64,000 bases of DNA from Zestosphaera sp. (GCA_038727705.1 JAVYVJ010000002.1:176012-240011), one strand, 5' to 3'; positions 1 through 8,745 are shown, counted from the stretch's first letter. The notes: a model not told the origin generated them from the sequence alone. Program-made: numbers and translations.

Positions 1-1
1 T

Positions 2-172
2 GGGGAGGTGATTGTCCGCGGTGACGGCATCTCCGTCTTCTACAGGGTGGATGCTAGGACTGAGGTGAGGAGGTTAAGGGATTATGTGCAGGCAGTGGCT
101 GAAGTGATAGGGGTGAGTGTCGGGGTTCTGAGGTATGTCGGCTACACTCTAATACCTGATGAGAGTCTTTAA
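2..172 (+). CDS. C-terminal fragment of a small protein, possibly KEOPS subunit Pcc1
   Basis: An open frame enters from the left edge and ends at TAA 170-172, giving 56 residues. It has a beta-strand-like start, then an R-x-L-R-x-Y-V-x-A helix (VRRLRDYVQAVAEVIG), which resembles the helix of Pcc1/CTAG-family proteins, small dimeric KEOPS subunits needed for t6A tRNA modification. The neighbouring tRNA and translation modification genes fit such a role. The N-terminus is outside the window, so the family call is a guess; that it is coding is more likely than its identity. dphB follows 31 bp downstream on the same strand and may be co-transcribed. Confidence 0.35.
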   Translation, partial: GEVIVRGDGISVFYRVDARTEVRRLRDYVQAVAEVIGVSVGVLRYVGYTLIPDESL

Positions 173-203
173 TTGACGCCACCCCAAGTAATTGGGGGTA
201 CTG

Positions 204-995
204 ATGCCTGGGAAGTTAGTTCTCGTTGGTTCAGGGCTGTCTGCAGGCCTGATCACCCTGAGAGGTGTTAGGGAGATTTCAGACGCTGACCTAGTGTATG
301 TGGATTCCTACACGAGCGTTTCGCTAGGGGGCTCTGCAGAACTCATAAAGTCGCTTACCGGCAGGGACTTGGTTCCTCTGAAACGCGGGGATGTGGAGGA
401 GAGGTACTTTGAGATCCTGCTGAGGCCGGCTCTAGAGGGGCTTAAGGTGGTTGTGGTGGTTCCAGGCAACCCCCTGGATGCCACCACGCACGCCGCACTG
501 CTTGTTGAGGCGGGGAAGAGGGGGGTTGACTTCGACGTGGTTCCAGCGCCCGGCATAATACCTAACGCGCTGACCATGTCAGGCCTTATGCTCTACAAGA
601 TGGGTAAGGTGGCAACCATCACATACCCGAGGTCAGGCGCCGTGTCGGAGTACGCGTACGACGTGCTGAAGGACAACGACTCAAGGAATCTCCACACGCC
701 CTTCCTCACCGAGATGGATCTTGAGAAGGGTTTAGTAATGCAGGTCAGGGAGGCCGTTGAGATACTCTACATGGTCGAGGCTACTAGGGGTGAGGAGGTG
801 GTGAGGGACTCCAGGATGGCTATCGCGGTCTCAGGGCTGACTGGGGAGAGTCAGAGGATATGCTTTAAGACCCTCGGAGAGCTTAGGGGTCTACCAGACC
901 ACGGAGGTCCACACACGCTGATCGTGACGTCCCCTAAGATGCACTTCATGGAGGAGGAGGCCGCCAGAATCATCTCCGGGAAGTACTGCCGGTGA
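204..995 (+). CDS. dphB: Diphthine synthase (diphthamide biosynthesis methyltransferase)
   Basis: SAM-dependent methyltransferase that methylates the modified histidine of elongation factor 2 in diphthamide synthesis. The 263-residue protein has the tetrapyrrole-methylase fold signature of the family: an N-terminal LVLVGSGLS strand-loop, the motif VVPGNPLDATTHAAL near residue 90, and the PAPGIIPNAL segment near residue 115 typical of DphB. Length matches the family (about 260). ATG 204 is chosen because it gives the usual short start MPGKLVLVG and has GGGGGT just upstream; an in-frame TTG at 192 is possible. dph2, an earlier step of the same pathway, lies 3.5 kb away on the other strand. The 3' end overlaps the convergent taw3 by 26 bp. 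Confidence 0.9.
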   Translation: MPGKLVLVGSGLSAGLITLRGVREISDADLVYVDSYTSVSLGGSAELIKSLTGRDLVPLKRGDVEERYFEILLRPALEGLKVVVVVPGNPLDATTHAALLVEAGKRGVDFDVVPAPGIIPNALTMSGLMLYKMGKVATITYPRSGAVSEYAYDVLKDNDSRNLHTPFLTEMDLEKGLVMQVREAVEILYMVEATRGEEVVRDSRMAIAVSGLTGESQRICFKTLGELRGLPDHGGPHTLIVTSPKMHFMEEEAARIISGKYCR

Positions 996-1599
996 GCCCG
1001 GTGCTTGAAGCTCTCTCCAAAGCCTTCCTAAGCCTCTCGAGCTTCTCCTTACCCTCAAGCAATGCCTCGTTAGCTACCCTCACAACCTCCTCAACCTTCT
1101 CAGCACCGATTAAAGTCTGATCCCTAATCTTAAGCAAGCTCGTTAACCTTACTCCAGTCCTCAGCTCCACTATAACCCCCTTCCCCCTACTTATTGAGAG
1201 TACTCCAGAGTGCTTCATGCCGGACTCTCGAGCGATCCTCAGGAGCTCGCCAGCCCACCCCAGGCTGACTGCGGAGGCATGTATTATGGGGCCCGTCACC
1301 ACCAGCCACAGCCTCCGCGAGACAGGGCCCTCCAGGTAACTCAGTAGCTCCTCAAGCGCTAGAGGCTGGTGCTTCTTGAAGATTATGGTTGATCCCTTCC
1401 TCCGCCATGGTAGATCCCCGTCGATCAGGGTCACCCTCCCACTGCAGGAGCTTATCGTGTACAGCCCGTCGAACTCGAAGAGCTTGAGGAGCACGTCAAC
1501 TATGTCCTTGTCCAGATACCCTATCTCAAGGTCCTCCCTAAGCCTACTGAGCATCCTCCCCTTCCTCTCACGCCACCTCACTACATCAACTAAGGGCAC
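970..1599 (-). CDS. taw3: tRNA(Phe) wyosine-derivative methyltransferase Taw3/TYW3-like
   Basis: Likely SAM-dependent N4-methyltransferase acting on the wyosine-type base at position 37 of tRNA-Phe. The protein shows the TYW3 signature ISSCSGR near residue 50, then IIFKKHQPL and the VVTGPIIHASA segment. About 210 residues is normal. Among several in-frame starts, GTG 1599 is preferred: it has a GGTGGC ribosome site about 5 nt upstream and sits just behind the expected start site of a TATA-like element near 1623-1640. The first GTG (1614) is less well placed. Trm5, which makes the m1G37 precursor of the same pathway, is encoded 1.3 kb away on the same strand. It ends inside the convergent dphB gene. 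Confidence 0.82.
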   Translation of the reverse strand: MPLVDVVRWRERKGRMLSRLREDLEIGYLDKDIVDVLLKLFEFDGLYTISSCSGRVTLIDGDLPWRRKGSTIIFKKHQPLALEELLSYLEGPVSRRLWLVVTGPIIHASAVSLGWAGELLRIARESGMKHSGVLSISRGKGVIVELRTGVRLTSLLKIRDQTLIGAEKVEEVVRVANEALLEGKEKLERLRKALERASSTGLTGSTSRR

Positions 1600-1662
1600 T
1601 GAGCGCCACCACACGAGAATCGTTTAAAAGACTTTAATATCAATACAACACTGGTGCTGAAG

Positions 1663-2856
1663 ATGCTTGATAGAGTGAACGCGCTGACGCCGGGGCAGGG
1701 GAGGCTTAAGGAGGCTCTTGAGGATGAATCCTACTCTATAGTGGGGGTCTTCGGGCCCACCGGGGTTGGTAAGTCCCTCTTCGCTCTGGCGTACGGTATA
1801 GGAGCGGTCAACTCAGGTAAGTACAAGAGGTTGGTGGTGATAAGGCCTGTGATCGACGTCACAACTGGGAGGGAGGTCAGCATGGCTGAGGCAGGTCCCC
1901 AGTTCATGGAGCTCTCGAAGCAGTACGTCACGGACGTCCTGAGCGGCTTGATGTCGTGGGATGAGGTTAAGAAGCTAGTCGACGAGGGGAGGCTAACGTT
2001 CGCTGACAGCCACTACCTAAGGGGAAGGACCTTCGACTCCTCCGTAATATTCGTGGATGACGCACAGTCCCTCAGGGTCGAGTCCCTCATAGAGGCTGTG
2101 GTTAGGGTCGGCAGAAACAGCAGGCTGATAGTTGCGGCGGACCCCATATTCCAGGCCCTCAGGGTCAGGAATCAGGATCCAACCTCAGTGATGAGGGAGA
2201 TACTGGCGGGCGAGGCCAGGGCCCTCGTCGTTGATCTGGGGGTTAAGGACATAGTTAGGGAGGGCGCTAAGATGGGCTTAAGGCTTGTCATGGAGTACCT
2301 CCTCAGAACCAGGAAGCTCACGGACCCCGAGCTGAAGACTCTGGAGACTGTAAGGCTTAAGTCACCAGATTCGGACGTCATAACAGTGCTTGACGTAGTT
2401 AGGGTTGCAAGCGGTCTCAACATATCCTTCGAACACCTCCCGAACTACGTGGTGGTTGTCAAGAAAGGCCACCTGGGGAGGCTGGTCGGCAAGGGTGGTG
2501 AGAGGATATCGGCAATTGAGAAGGAGCTTGGCGTCAGGGTGAGGGGGGTCGAGCTGGACGTCGACATAACGGACCTGATAAGGGCGGTCCACCCCGTCTC
2601 ATGGGTTTGGAAGAGGGTTCTGGACGTCGACTTCAAGGGTGCCTACGTCTCGATCGAGATAGAGGAGGGCGTCTTCGGAGCGTTCGTGGGTCAGAAGGGG
2701 ACCTACGTCAGGTTCCTCGACGCCCTGACCAGAGAGCTGTTCGGAATAGGTGTTAAGGTGATCCCCACAGACGCTAAGGCAAGACATAGGCCTGACGAGA
2801 AGCCTAGGAGGAAGGGGGGAGGCGGCGCTAAGGAATCCAGGGAGTCCGGAAAGTAG
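1663..2856 (+). CDS. PhoH-like ATPase with two C-terminal KH RNA-binding domains
   Basis: P-loop ATPase of the PhoH type: Walker A FGPTGVGKS near residue 33, an RPVIDVTTGRE segment matching the PhoH RP motif, a Walker B-like VIFVDDAQS near 130 and a VAADPIFQ sensor segment near 160. After residue 230 there are two KH-like repeats with GXXG loops, LVGKGGERI (about 285) and FVGQKGTYV (about 340), then a basic, low-complexity tail rich in Lys, Arg and Gly. Such a protein should bind single-stranded RNA and use ATP for remodelling; the target is unknown. ATG 1663 follows GGTGC; GTG 1654 is an alternative. It is divergent from taw3 across a short AT-rich promoter (1620-1650). Confidence 0.8.
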   Translation: MLDRVNALTPGQGRLKEALEDESYSIVGVFGPTGVGKSLFALAYGIGAVNSGKYKRLVVIRPVIDVTTGREVSMAEAGPQFMELSKQYVTDVLSGLMSWDEVKKLVDEGRLTFADSHYLRGRTFDSSVIFVDDAQSLRVESLIEAVVRVGRNSRLIVAADPIFQALRVRNQDPTSVMREILAGEARALVVDLGVKDIVREGAKMGLRLVMEYLLRTRKLTDPELKTLETVRLKSPDSDVITVLDVVRVASGLNISFEHLPNYVVVVKKGHLGRLVGKGGERISAIEKELGVRVRGVELDVDITDLIRAVHPVSWVWKRVLDVDFKGAYVSIEIEEGVFGAFVGQKGTYVRFLDALTRELFGIGVKVIPTDAKARHRPDEKPRRKGGGGAKESRESGK

Positions 2857-3711
2857 TCAGTGGCAGACATATATGTCCTCAACAACCTGGTAGTAGCGAG
2901 GCCCGACGCCCCTCACGACCCTACCGAAGGTGATCTCGTACCTTACCCCTAACTTACCCAATAACTCCTCAAACACTTTCCGACCCAGTGTGAGGGCCTC
3001 CTCCCTACTCCCAGCGCTGAGGAAGTCGTAGACGTGTATGAAGCCGCACCCCCTTAACGCCGAGATAGCGTAAGGAAGGTAGGTGCGTGAGTACTCAGGG
3101 AGGGGCATGAGCACTCTGTCGGCGCTACCGGCGTATTCCTTGATAACTTGGGCTGCGTCGCCGAGCCTGGCCTCAACTACTCCCTCCACACCGTTCAGCA
3201 CTATGTTCTCGCGCATTAGCTCGTAAGCGTTTGGGTTGATGTCTATCGAGACTACCTTGACGGGCCTGGCCTTCCTAGCTATGACTATGGAGAAAAGCCC
3301 CACACCGGCGAACATGTTTATCACGAATTCCCCAGGACTGACAAGCCCCGCCACCCTCCCGTGCTCGTAGTTCAGGACGGGAGATATGTAGACCGTGTTT
3401 ATGTCGACTTTGAAGACGCAGCCGTGTTCCCTGTAGGTCGTGACGCTCCTCTCCTCCCCAGCCAGGAAGACGTGCTCCCTAACCCTGTGGTGAGTCCTCA
3501 CAGGTGTGATGGCTAGCCAGACGGACTTAACGTAGGGCAGTGCCTTAATGATCTCCTCCCCTACAGGCTTGAAGACCTCGACGGCGAGGTCGGGGGGCTT
3601 CCTAATGATGGCTATGTCCCCTATGATCTCCACCCTACCCCACAGTCTATCCCGGTACTCCCTGCCCAACACCTTCTCCGCAATGTCCCTCAACAGTTTC
3701 CCCCTGCCCAT
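2857..3711 (-). CDS. trm5: tRNA (guanine37-N1)-methyltransferase, Trm5 family
   Basis: Class I SAM methyltransferase that methylates N1 of G37 and in archaea starts wyosine synthesis. The SAM site is visible as VINMFAGVGLFSIV followed by VVSIDINPNAYELM; upstream is the family segment FKVDINTVYISPVLNYEHGR, and the catalytic-motif region reads ADRVLMPLPEYS. At 284 residues it is somewhat shorter than long Trm5b forms. The open frame runs another 82 codons upstream, but that stretch has no family resemblance and overlaps the divergent gene at 3800, so ATG 3711 is used. The pair taw3-trm5 suggests a shared role at tRNA-Phe position 37. A Taw21/Taw22-type additional activity cannot be judged from the sequence. 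Confidence 0.85.
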   Translation of the reverse strand: MGRGKLLRDIAEKVLGREYRDRLWGRVEIIGDIAIIRKPPDLAVEVFKPVGEEIIKALPYVKSVWLAITPVRTHHRVREHVFLAGEERSVTTYREHGCVFKVDINTVYISPVLNYEHGRVAGLVSPGEFVINMFAGVGLFSIVIARKARPVKVVSIDINPNAYELMRENIVLNGVEGVVEARLGDAAQVIKEYAGSADRVLMPLPEYSRTYLPYAISALRGCGFIHVYDFLSAGSREEALTLGRKVFEELLGKLGVRYEITFGRVVRGVGPRYYQVVEDIYVCH

Positions 3712-3756
3712 TAATGTCCACACCGCCTCACGCGTCCTGCGTGCCCCATGTTTACA

Positions 3757-3767
3757 AATTTTATAAG
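3757..3767 (+). promoter_or_regulatory. TATA box of the DUF2258-like gene
   Basis: AATTTTATAAG lies about 30 bp before the expected start site; a GGTGGT ribosome site at 3789-3794 and ATG 3800 follow. Its position inside the upstream extension of the trm5 frame supports the shorter trm5 start. Confidence 0.6.
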
Positions 3768-3799
3768 TTTCGTTAATTATTAAGTTATTGGTGGTAATT

Positions 3800-4495
3800 A
3801 TGCCCACCATGAGATCAGGCTTAGTCATGGCTGGGGGGTTTGCCTCCAAGGTTAGGAAGGTAGTCTTCGCCCAGCTTGCTGAGGACCTTAAGGAGAAGAG
3901 GCTGGATAATAAGGCTGTAGCGTTCAGCGTGGCCCAGCTGAACAGGTTCCTCTTCACGTTGCTGGTCGACAGGTTGAAGGTGGATAAGAGGGATGTTGTT
4001 AGGATAAGTATAGACTACGAGGTTTCTGATGGGAGGGTTGTGTGGAAGTTCGACACGCTGAGGGTCGAGGTCTTCAGGAGGGTTCTTGAGGAGGAGGTCA
4101 GTAAGGTTCTGACGGAGCTCGTGCCGGAGGCCGAGAAAATCATGGCGGCCCCCCTCGAGTACATTCCTGAATATGTGGGAGAGACCAGCGACGGTGACAG
4201 AATATACGCACTCAAGATAGGGGAGCAGGAGGTCGGTCTAGTTGAGGTGCTACCGATCGACGAGGAATTCCTATACATTAAGGTCGGCGCGCTTACAGTG
4301 CCGGAGCCCACCAGGATTGAGAAGGTCAAGATACCCCTGGAGGGGAGGACCCCTGAGGATGCTTTAAGGGCTACGGCGGGTGAGCTGGTCGGCAGAGGCA
4401 GGCCGGTGTCGGCTGAGGAGGTTGACTCGATAGTGAGCTACATCAGAGGCAGGCTGGGTGAGGCAAGGCCTGAGGCTAAGGTAGAGTATGAGTAA
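3800..4495 (+). CDS. Conserved crenarchaeal protein, DUF2258 / ThermoDBP-related-like
   Basis: The N-terminus RSGLVMAGGFASKVRKVVFA resembles the opening motif of DUF2258 proteins, a crenarchaeal family that from memory is related to the single-stranded DNA-binding protein ThermoDBP. The rest is an alternating alpha/beta protein ending in an acidic-basic tail, 231 residues, without cysteine motifs or membrane segments. If the relation holds, single-stranded nucleic acid binding would be its job; this is inference. ATG 3800 has a GGTGGT ribosome site at 5 nt and a clear TATA box upstream. It is a monocistronic unit, convergent with dph2 (2 bp apart). Confidence 0.6.
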   Translation: MPTMRSGLVMAGGFASKVRKVVFAQLAEDLKEKRLDNKAVAFSVAQLNRFLFTLLVDRLKVDKRDVVRISIDYEVSDGRVVWKFDTLRVEVFRRVLEEEVSKVLTELVPEAEKIMAAPLEYIPEYVGETSDGDRIYALKIGEQEVGLVEVLPIDEEFLYIKVGALTVPEPTRIEKVKIPLEGRTPEDALRATAGELVGRGRPVSAEEVDSIVSYIRGRLGEARPEAKVEYE

Positions 4496-4497
4496 GT

Positions 4498-5517
4498 TCA
4501 CCAGGGGAAGAGATAGGGGTCTAGATTCTTTTTCAGAGCCATGAATCCCTCGCCAGGCGTCAGAACAGGCTTCACGTAGTCGTGGAAGTCCTCGAGCGCT
4601 AGTCTAGGGCAGGACGTTATGATTATCACATCAACGGACTCGGAGTCCAGGTCGGTCAGGAGGTCCCTAGTGAGGTGTGCTGAGGCGGCGATGTAGTATC
4701 TGCCTCCAGATTCCCTGATCAGCCTCGAGAGCTCCTCCACCAGCCAGGTCCTCTTCTGACCGGCCGCCCCAGTCACGAGGAGCCAGGATCTTGCGTCAAT
4801 GGATCTGGCGACCTTGCCGAGCCTGACTTTAAGGGTTTTGATGACGTACTCCTTGAGGAAGGCGTAGGTGTTCATGTATGGATCCACAGCAACCACTTCC
4901 TTACCACCGCCCAGCCTCAGGCCCACACCCAAGGCGTGAAACCTCCCGCCCGCCACTACAAGCACTGCATCAGCGAATTCCTTAACTGAGTCTAGGTCGG
5001 AGAACCAGCACCCCAGCACGAGCCTTGACCCCCTATTCACCACGTCGAATCCCCCCTCCCTAGCGACCGTTACCAGATCCTCGCTTAAGTCCTTATGCTG
5101 TGCTGTAGCGTAGATGGCCAGCCTCCTGAGCCCCGCCTCCCTTAACGAACTGAGGAGGTTGTTGATGACCTCCTCAGAGACTCTGGTTTTGGACTGGAGG
5201 TCTGCGAAGACCACGTTGTCGGGTGGTGTCCAGTAGGGGTACCTCTCATGCCCTAAATGGATCACGAGGTCGTAGTCCTTAGTGACATCCTGGTCTATGA
5301 GGCACGCCCCGAAGCAGGGGCCTGCATCAACATGTATCTCAACCCCTCCCCCTGCCGCCGAGGCCAGGTAGTCAACGAGACAGTAGGAACGGTTTTTAAA
5401 TCCTTCAGGGATCTGCAACAGAACCTTAGATGGTCTCCTTTCGTTGATGATCCTAATTATTTTGCTTAAGTCTATCTGGTAGTTCTCCAGGAGGCCACTA
5501 CCTGAGTTCAGATTCAT
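4498..5517 (-). CDS. dph2: Diphthamide synthesis protein Dph2 (3-amino-3-carboxypropyl transferase)
   Basis: Noncanonical radical-SAM enzyme that cleaves SAM to transfer a 3-amino-3-carboxypropyl group to the EF-2 histidine, the first step of diphthamide synthesis. The three cluster cysteines of the family are present in their own domains: GPCFGACLI near residue 87, LVLGCWFSD near 168 and IITSCPRLALED near 302. Length 339 is normal for archaeal Dph2. The start overlaps the stop of rpl10e as ATGA (5514-5517), so the two are translationally coupled: ribosome protein and elongation-factor modification in one transcript. dphB, the next step, is 3.5 kb away. Confidence is high because all three motifs are intact. 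Confidence 0.92.
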   Translation of the reverse strand: MNLNSGSGLLENYQIDLSKIIRIINERRPSKVLLQIPEGFKNRSYCLVDYLASAAGGGVEIHVDAGPCFGACLIDQDVTKDYDLVIHLGHERYPYWTPPDNVVFADLQSKTRVSEEVINNLLSSLREAGLRRLAIYATAQHKDLSEDLVTVAREGGFDVVNRGSRLVLGCWFSDLDSVKEFADAVLVVAGGRFHALGVGLRLGGGKEVVAVDPYMNTYAFLKEYVIKTLKVRLGKVARSIDARSWLLVTGAAGQKRTWLVEELSRLIRESGGRYYIAASAHLTRDLLTDLDSESVDVIIITSCPRLALEDFHDYVKPVLTPGEGFMALKKNLDPYLFPW

Positions 5518-6065
5518 TGCCGTGTCTCAGTAGCTTCTTCAGGGGGTTGGGTTTGAACGGGCTTCAGCCCCCTTATCTGAAGAGTGGTTCTGATGCCTAT
5601 CTTGTCTCTGAAACGCCTAAGAGCCTCCTTAGCCTGTGGAAGGAACTTTGCAGGGATCCTTACCTCAGCCACCACGCTACCGTAGAACACCCTCGCCCCC
5701 ACGCCGACGGGCTTGCCGAAGGCCTTCCGCATACCGTCCTGGAGTCTGTCCGCCCCTGCGAAAGCCATCATCTTATTCTCCCTCAGAACGTGATGAGGGT
5801 ACTGCCTGACTATGAGGAGGTACTTGTCGTCACCGACGTACTTGCTCAGATACTTGTGAGACATCACCCTAGCGGCCTCAAGGCCGTTATGCCTAACGAT
5901 GGCATTCTCCAGGGACACGAGCTCCACAGCCAGGTCGTAGTCCCCGCGCTGATTGCCCATCACGAACTTGCTTATCTTAGGTTGCGGTATGCCGTCTATG
6001 TAGTCCCTCCTAGTGTAGGGGGGCTTGTGCATGTCCTTGTAGCACCTTGCCGGCCTCAGAGGCAC
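5514..6065 (-). CDS. rpl10e: Large-subunit ribosomal protein uL16 (archaeal L10e)
   Basis: Archaeal/eukaryotic-type uL16, which sits near the A-site tRNA on the large subunit. It begins PLRPARCYKDMHKPPYTR and has the conserved GNQRGDYDLAVELVS and VLRENKMMAFAGADRLQDGM segments. About 183 residues, with a short polar C-terminal tail after the conserved core. GTG 6065 is preferred over GTG 6074 because AGGTGG precedes it by 5 nt and L10e proteins typically begin MPLRPARCY. It leads an operon with dph2 (4-bp overlap). Confidence 0.93.
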   Translation of the reverse strand: MPLRPARCYKDMHKPPYTRRDYIDGIPQPKISKFVMGNQRGDYDLAVELVSLENAIVRHNGLEAARVMSHKYLSKYVGDDKYLLIVRQYPHHVLRENKMMAFAGADRLQDGMRKAFGKPVGVGARVFYGSVVAEVRIPAKFLPQAKEALRRFRDKIGIRTTLQIRGLKPVQTQPPEEATETRQ

Positions 6066-6141
6066 CTCAACCACCTAAACATTACTGAGTGTTAAGGTAT
6101 TTAAGCGTGAGGGACCGGGCGTAACAACTGAAAGCACCCGC

Positions 6142-6855
6142 CTAAAGTGTTTGAGAGCTGGTCCTCCTAAGCTGAAACAATACCTTCTTAAGCAGCTTGT
6201 ACAGAGCACCGCACTCAGGGTTTCTCGGATTGGCTCTGAACACCAAGTTCTTAAGCGCCCTAACCCCCCTCTCCTCCCCAACCATGACCGCCAACTCCTC
6301 CATCTCCCTCCTCAAAGCCTTTAAGACGTCATCACCACACTCACCCCCTCCGTGCAGCTCCGCGAGAGGCTCTCTGAAGACTTCGTAGAGGTATATCGCG
6401 ACGGCATGCGATAGGTTAAGTATGTTGTAGTCCGTGCCCGTGTCAAGGGATGACACGAGGTCGCACTTCTCAAGCTCCTCCCTCCTGAGCCCAACGCTCT
6501 CCCTCCCAAAGACGAGGGCCACAGTACCTGACTTAGGGAGGACGTACTTGAGGAGATGCGGGGGGAGTGACTGCCTCAGGACGTCTGACTCGAGACCCCC
6601 TATTGAGGTGGTGCATATGGACAGCCTGACGCCGGAGAGGCACTCCTCAACACTGGACTTCACCATGATCGAGCCCAGCAGTTCAGCCCCCCTCGCGGCG
6701 AACTCCCTCACCTCAGGGTCGTCAACGCTGAACTGAGGGTCAGCGACGCACAAGTCACTGACGCCGAAGTTTCTCGCCAGCCTCAGTATGAAGCCCATGT
6801 TTATCCTGCCTTCAGGCCCCACCACCACCAACCTAACGCTACGCTGGCTCAACAC
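6142..6855 (-). CDS. trmJ: SpoU-class tRNA 2'-O-methyltransferase, TrmJ-like
   Basis: SPOUT-fold methyltransferase; archaeal TrmJ methylates the 2'-O of C32 in tRNA. Three SpoU motifs are visible: NMGFILRLARNFGV (motif 1), LVFGRESVGLRREEL (motif 2) and YNILNLSHAVAIYLYE (motif 3, with the SAM-binding knot). A C-terminal helical tail of about 70 residues matches the TrmJ type. GTG 6855 is favoured because a TATA-like TATTAAAG around 6885-6895 would put transcription start near 6862; a longer form from GTG 6879 would begin upstream of that. Convergence on tRNA modification with taw3 and trm5 nearby is notable. The exact target base is inferred from family only. Confidence 0.82.
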   Translation of the reverse strand: MLSQRSVRLVVVGPEGRINMGFILRLARNFGVSDLCVADPQFSVDDPEVREFAARGAELLGSIMVKSSVEECLSGVRLSICTTSIGGLESDVLRQSLPPHLLKYVLPKSGTVALVFGRESVGLRREELEKCDLVSSLDTGTDYNILNLSHAVAIYLYEVFREPLAELHGGGECGDDVLKALRREMEELAVMVGEERGVRALKNLVFRANPRNPECGALYKLLKKVLFQLRRTSSQTL

Positions 6856-6993
6856 AACAACCCAAGAGAACCGGTTCACTCAGGCTTTAATACCTTAAGC
6901 CACAGAGTTGCAGATGCTACGTGCAATCAGTTCCTGCATGGATTGAAAACTGCCGGTTGTAGTTGCGACCGTCCTAACGTCCGTCAGGCACTT

Positions 6994-7686
6994 CTACACA
7001 CTGATCTTCGTCTCCTCGCCCGGATTGAGTATTATGGGTTCGGACGTGGAGCCGAATTCGTGGAGGTATCTCCTGAATTCCGTGGGTGTCCCTCTTAACA
7101 TGGGAAAGGTTCCGTAGTGCATCGGTATAACGTACTTAGGTCTTATCAGGGTCGTTGCGTAGGCGGCCTCCCTAGGCCCCATCGTGAAGTGGCCTCCTAT
7201 CGGTAGGAGGGCTATGAGGGGTTTGTATAGCTCTCCAACCAACTTCATGTCGTACGTCAAGCCTGTGTCGCCAGCGTGGTATATCGTGTAGCCCATCTTG
7301 CCTACGACAACCCCTACAGGGGAGCCCTTACTGCTGGAGTGGTAGGCGGGGGTCAGCACTGCCTCGAACCCTGCTCCGAGATCCATGGGGCCACCCACAT
7401 TACCCCTTATCACCCTCTCAGCACTCCCTAACTCCTCAGTTATGTGGATGGCGAGCTCGTTTATCGCCACCGCCTTGGCGTCGGGGCAGTTCCTCATTAT
7501 CTCCAGCGCGTCCCCTATATGGTCCCAGTGGTCGTGAGTCACTATAACGTAGTCACTGCACACCCCCTTTACATCCTTCTGGGGGGACACCGGATTATTT
7601 ATCCATGGATCTATCAGGAACGTCCTGCCGAACATCTCGATCCTGAAGGCGGCGTGTCCGAACCACTTGATGCTGATATCGACCAT
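6994..7686 (-). CDS. UPF0173-type metallo-beta-lactamase-fold hydrolase
   Basis: MBL-fold hydrolase with the metal motif THDHWDH near residue 57, YHSSSKG near 114, an IYHAGDTG strand near 138 and MHYGTFP near 197; these are the marks of the UPF0173 group, whose physiological substrate is not established. Cytoplasmic, no signal peptide. ATG 7686 is chosen over an upstream frame start at 7761 because GGTGG lies 6 nt before it and the protein then begins MVDISIKWFGHAAF as its relatives do. A TATA-like run (7720-7735, minus strand) precedes it. A second, more distant MBL hydrolase is encoded at 27307. Confidence 0.8.
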   Translation of the reverse strand: MVDISIKWFGHAAFRIEMFGRTFLIDPWINNPVSPQKDVKGVCSDYVIVTHDHWDHIGDALEIMRNCPDAKAVAINELAIHITEELGSAERVIRGNVGGPMDLGAGFEAVLTPAYHSSSKGSPVGVVVGKMGYTIYHAGDTGLTYDMKLVGELYKPLIALLPIGGHFTMGPREAAYATTLIRPKYVIPMHYGTFPMLRGTPTEFRRYLHEFGSTSEPIILNPGEETKISV

Positions 7687-7818
7687 GTTATCCACCAAAT
7701 AATAAGTAACGCACTGCACCGTAATATACTTTAAACAAGCTTCACAGCCAGGGCTCATCACTCTTAACCCTTAATTTGGGATAGGTTAATTTTCATGGTG
7801 CGGTGGTGTGCTTCAGTG

Positions 7819-8745
7819 ATGGATGATGAGCCCCTTAAGGCTTACGTGAAGGCTGGAGAGATAGCCTACAGGGTTAAGCAGGCGGTTGCGTCACTTGTTA
7901 GGCCGGGGGTCAGCCTGCTTGAGATAGCTGGAGGTGTTGAGAGGATGATAAGGGATCTAGGTGGTGAGCCGGCCTTCCCCACTAACATATCGGTCGGGGA
8001 GGTCGCTGCCCACAGGACGCCCTACGCTGACGACGCCGAGTTAATTCCTGAAGGGGCTGTGGTGAAGGTCGATATAGGTGTCCACGTCAATGGCTACATA
8101 GCCGACACAGCGGTGACGCTGGCGTTCAACGATAGGGCGGTCAAGCTTGTTGAGGCGGCTAGGGAGGCGCTGGCTAAGGCTCTGAAGCTGGCGGCCCCTG
8201 GAACGCCTCTTAACTCGTTCGGGAGGGTTATTGAGGCAACGGCGAGGAGTTACGGCCTCAACGTGGTCAAGAATCTGTCAGGTCACTCGCTCGGCAGGTA
8301 CTTGATACACGCTGGTGAGGTTATACCTAATCATGCAACGATGGTTCCGACGGGTAGGATGGTTAGCGGCAGGGCCTACGCTGTGGAGCCATTCATCACG
8401 GAGGGTAAGGGTTACGTGGAGGAGATAAGGGGGTCTGTCCAGATATACGCGCTGACTACGAACGTCAAGAGCCTGAAGCGCTTGAGCGGTGAGGGGGTGA
8501 GGCTCGCTGAGGTCTTGGGCAGCAGGTTCAGGACGTTACCGTTCTGTGAGAGGTGGCTGAAGGACATATACCCTGACTTAACGCGGCTGAGGACTCTCCT
8601 CCAGGACATGGTCAGGAAGTCCGCGCTGGTCAGCTACCCAGTCCTGAGGGAGGTAAGTGGCAGGCCCGTGAGTCAGTTCGAGGAGACGGTCGTAGTGTGG
8701 GGAGGGGATGTAATAGTGACGACCAACCCTGGGTTAAGTATATAA
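7819..8745 (+). CDS. map: Methionine aminopeptidase, type II archaeal
   Basis: Removes initiator methionine from nascent proteins; dinuclear metalloenzyme of the pita-bread fold. Ligand and catalytic residues are visible: AHRTPY (His), VVKVDIGVHVNGYIADTA (two Asp), GHSLGRYLIHAGEVIPN (His), AVEPFIT (Glu) and QFEETVVV (final Glu). The insertion around residues 205-265 is typical of type II enzymes. ATG 7819 is preferred: GGTGGTG lies 10 nt upstream and the product starts MDDEPLKAYVKAGEIAY; ATG 7795 would add eight atypical residues. Length 308 fits archaeal MetAP. Confidence 0.93.
   Translation: MDDEPLKAYVKAGEIAYRVKQAVASLVRPGVSLLEIAGGVERMIRDLGGEPAFPTNISVGEVAAHRTPYADDAELIPEGAVVKVDIGVHVNGYIADTAVTLAFNDRAVKLVEAAREALAKALKLAAPGTPLNSFGRVIEATARSYGLNVVKNLSGHSLGRYLIHAGEVIPNHATMVPTGRMVSGRAYAVEPFITEGKGYVEEIRGSVQIYALTTNVKSLKRLSGEGVRLAEVLGSRFRTLPFCERWLKDIYPDLTRLRTLLQDMVRKSALVSYPVLREVSGRPVSQFEETVVVWGGDVIVTTNPGLSI

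Noticed and set aside
3712-3957. N-terminal extension of the trm5 frame by 82 codons
   Set aside because: No Trm5 similarity, covers the divergent promoter and the start of the DUF2258-like gene.
5517-6095. 192-codon open frame antisense to rpl10e
   Set aside because: It is the complement of two strongly supported genes and has no family resemblance.
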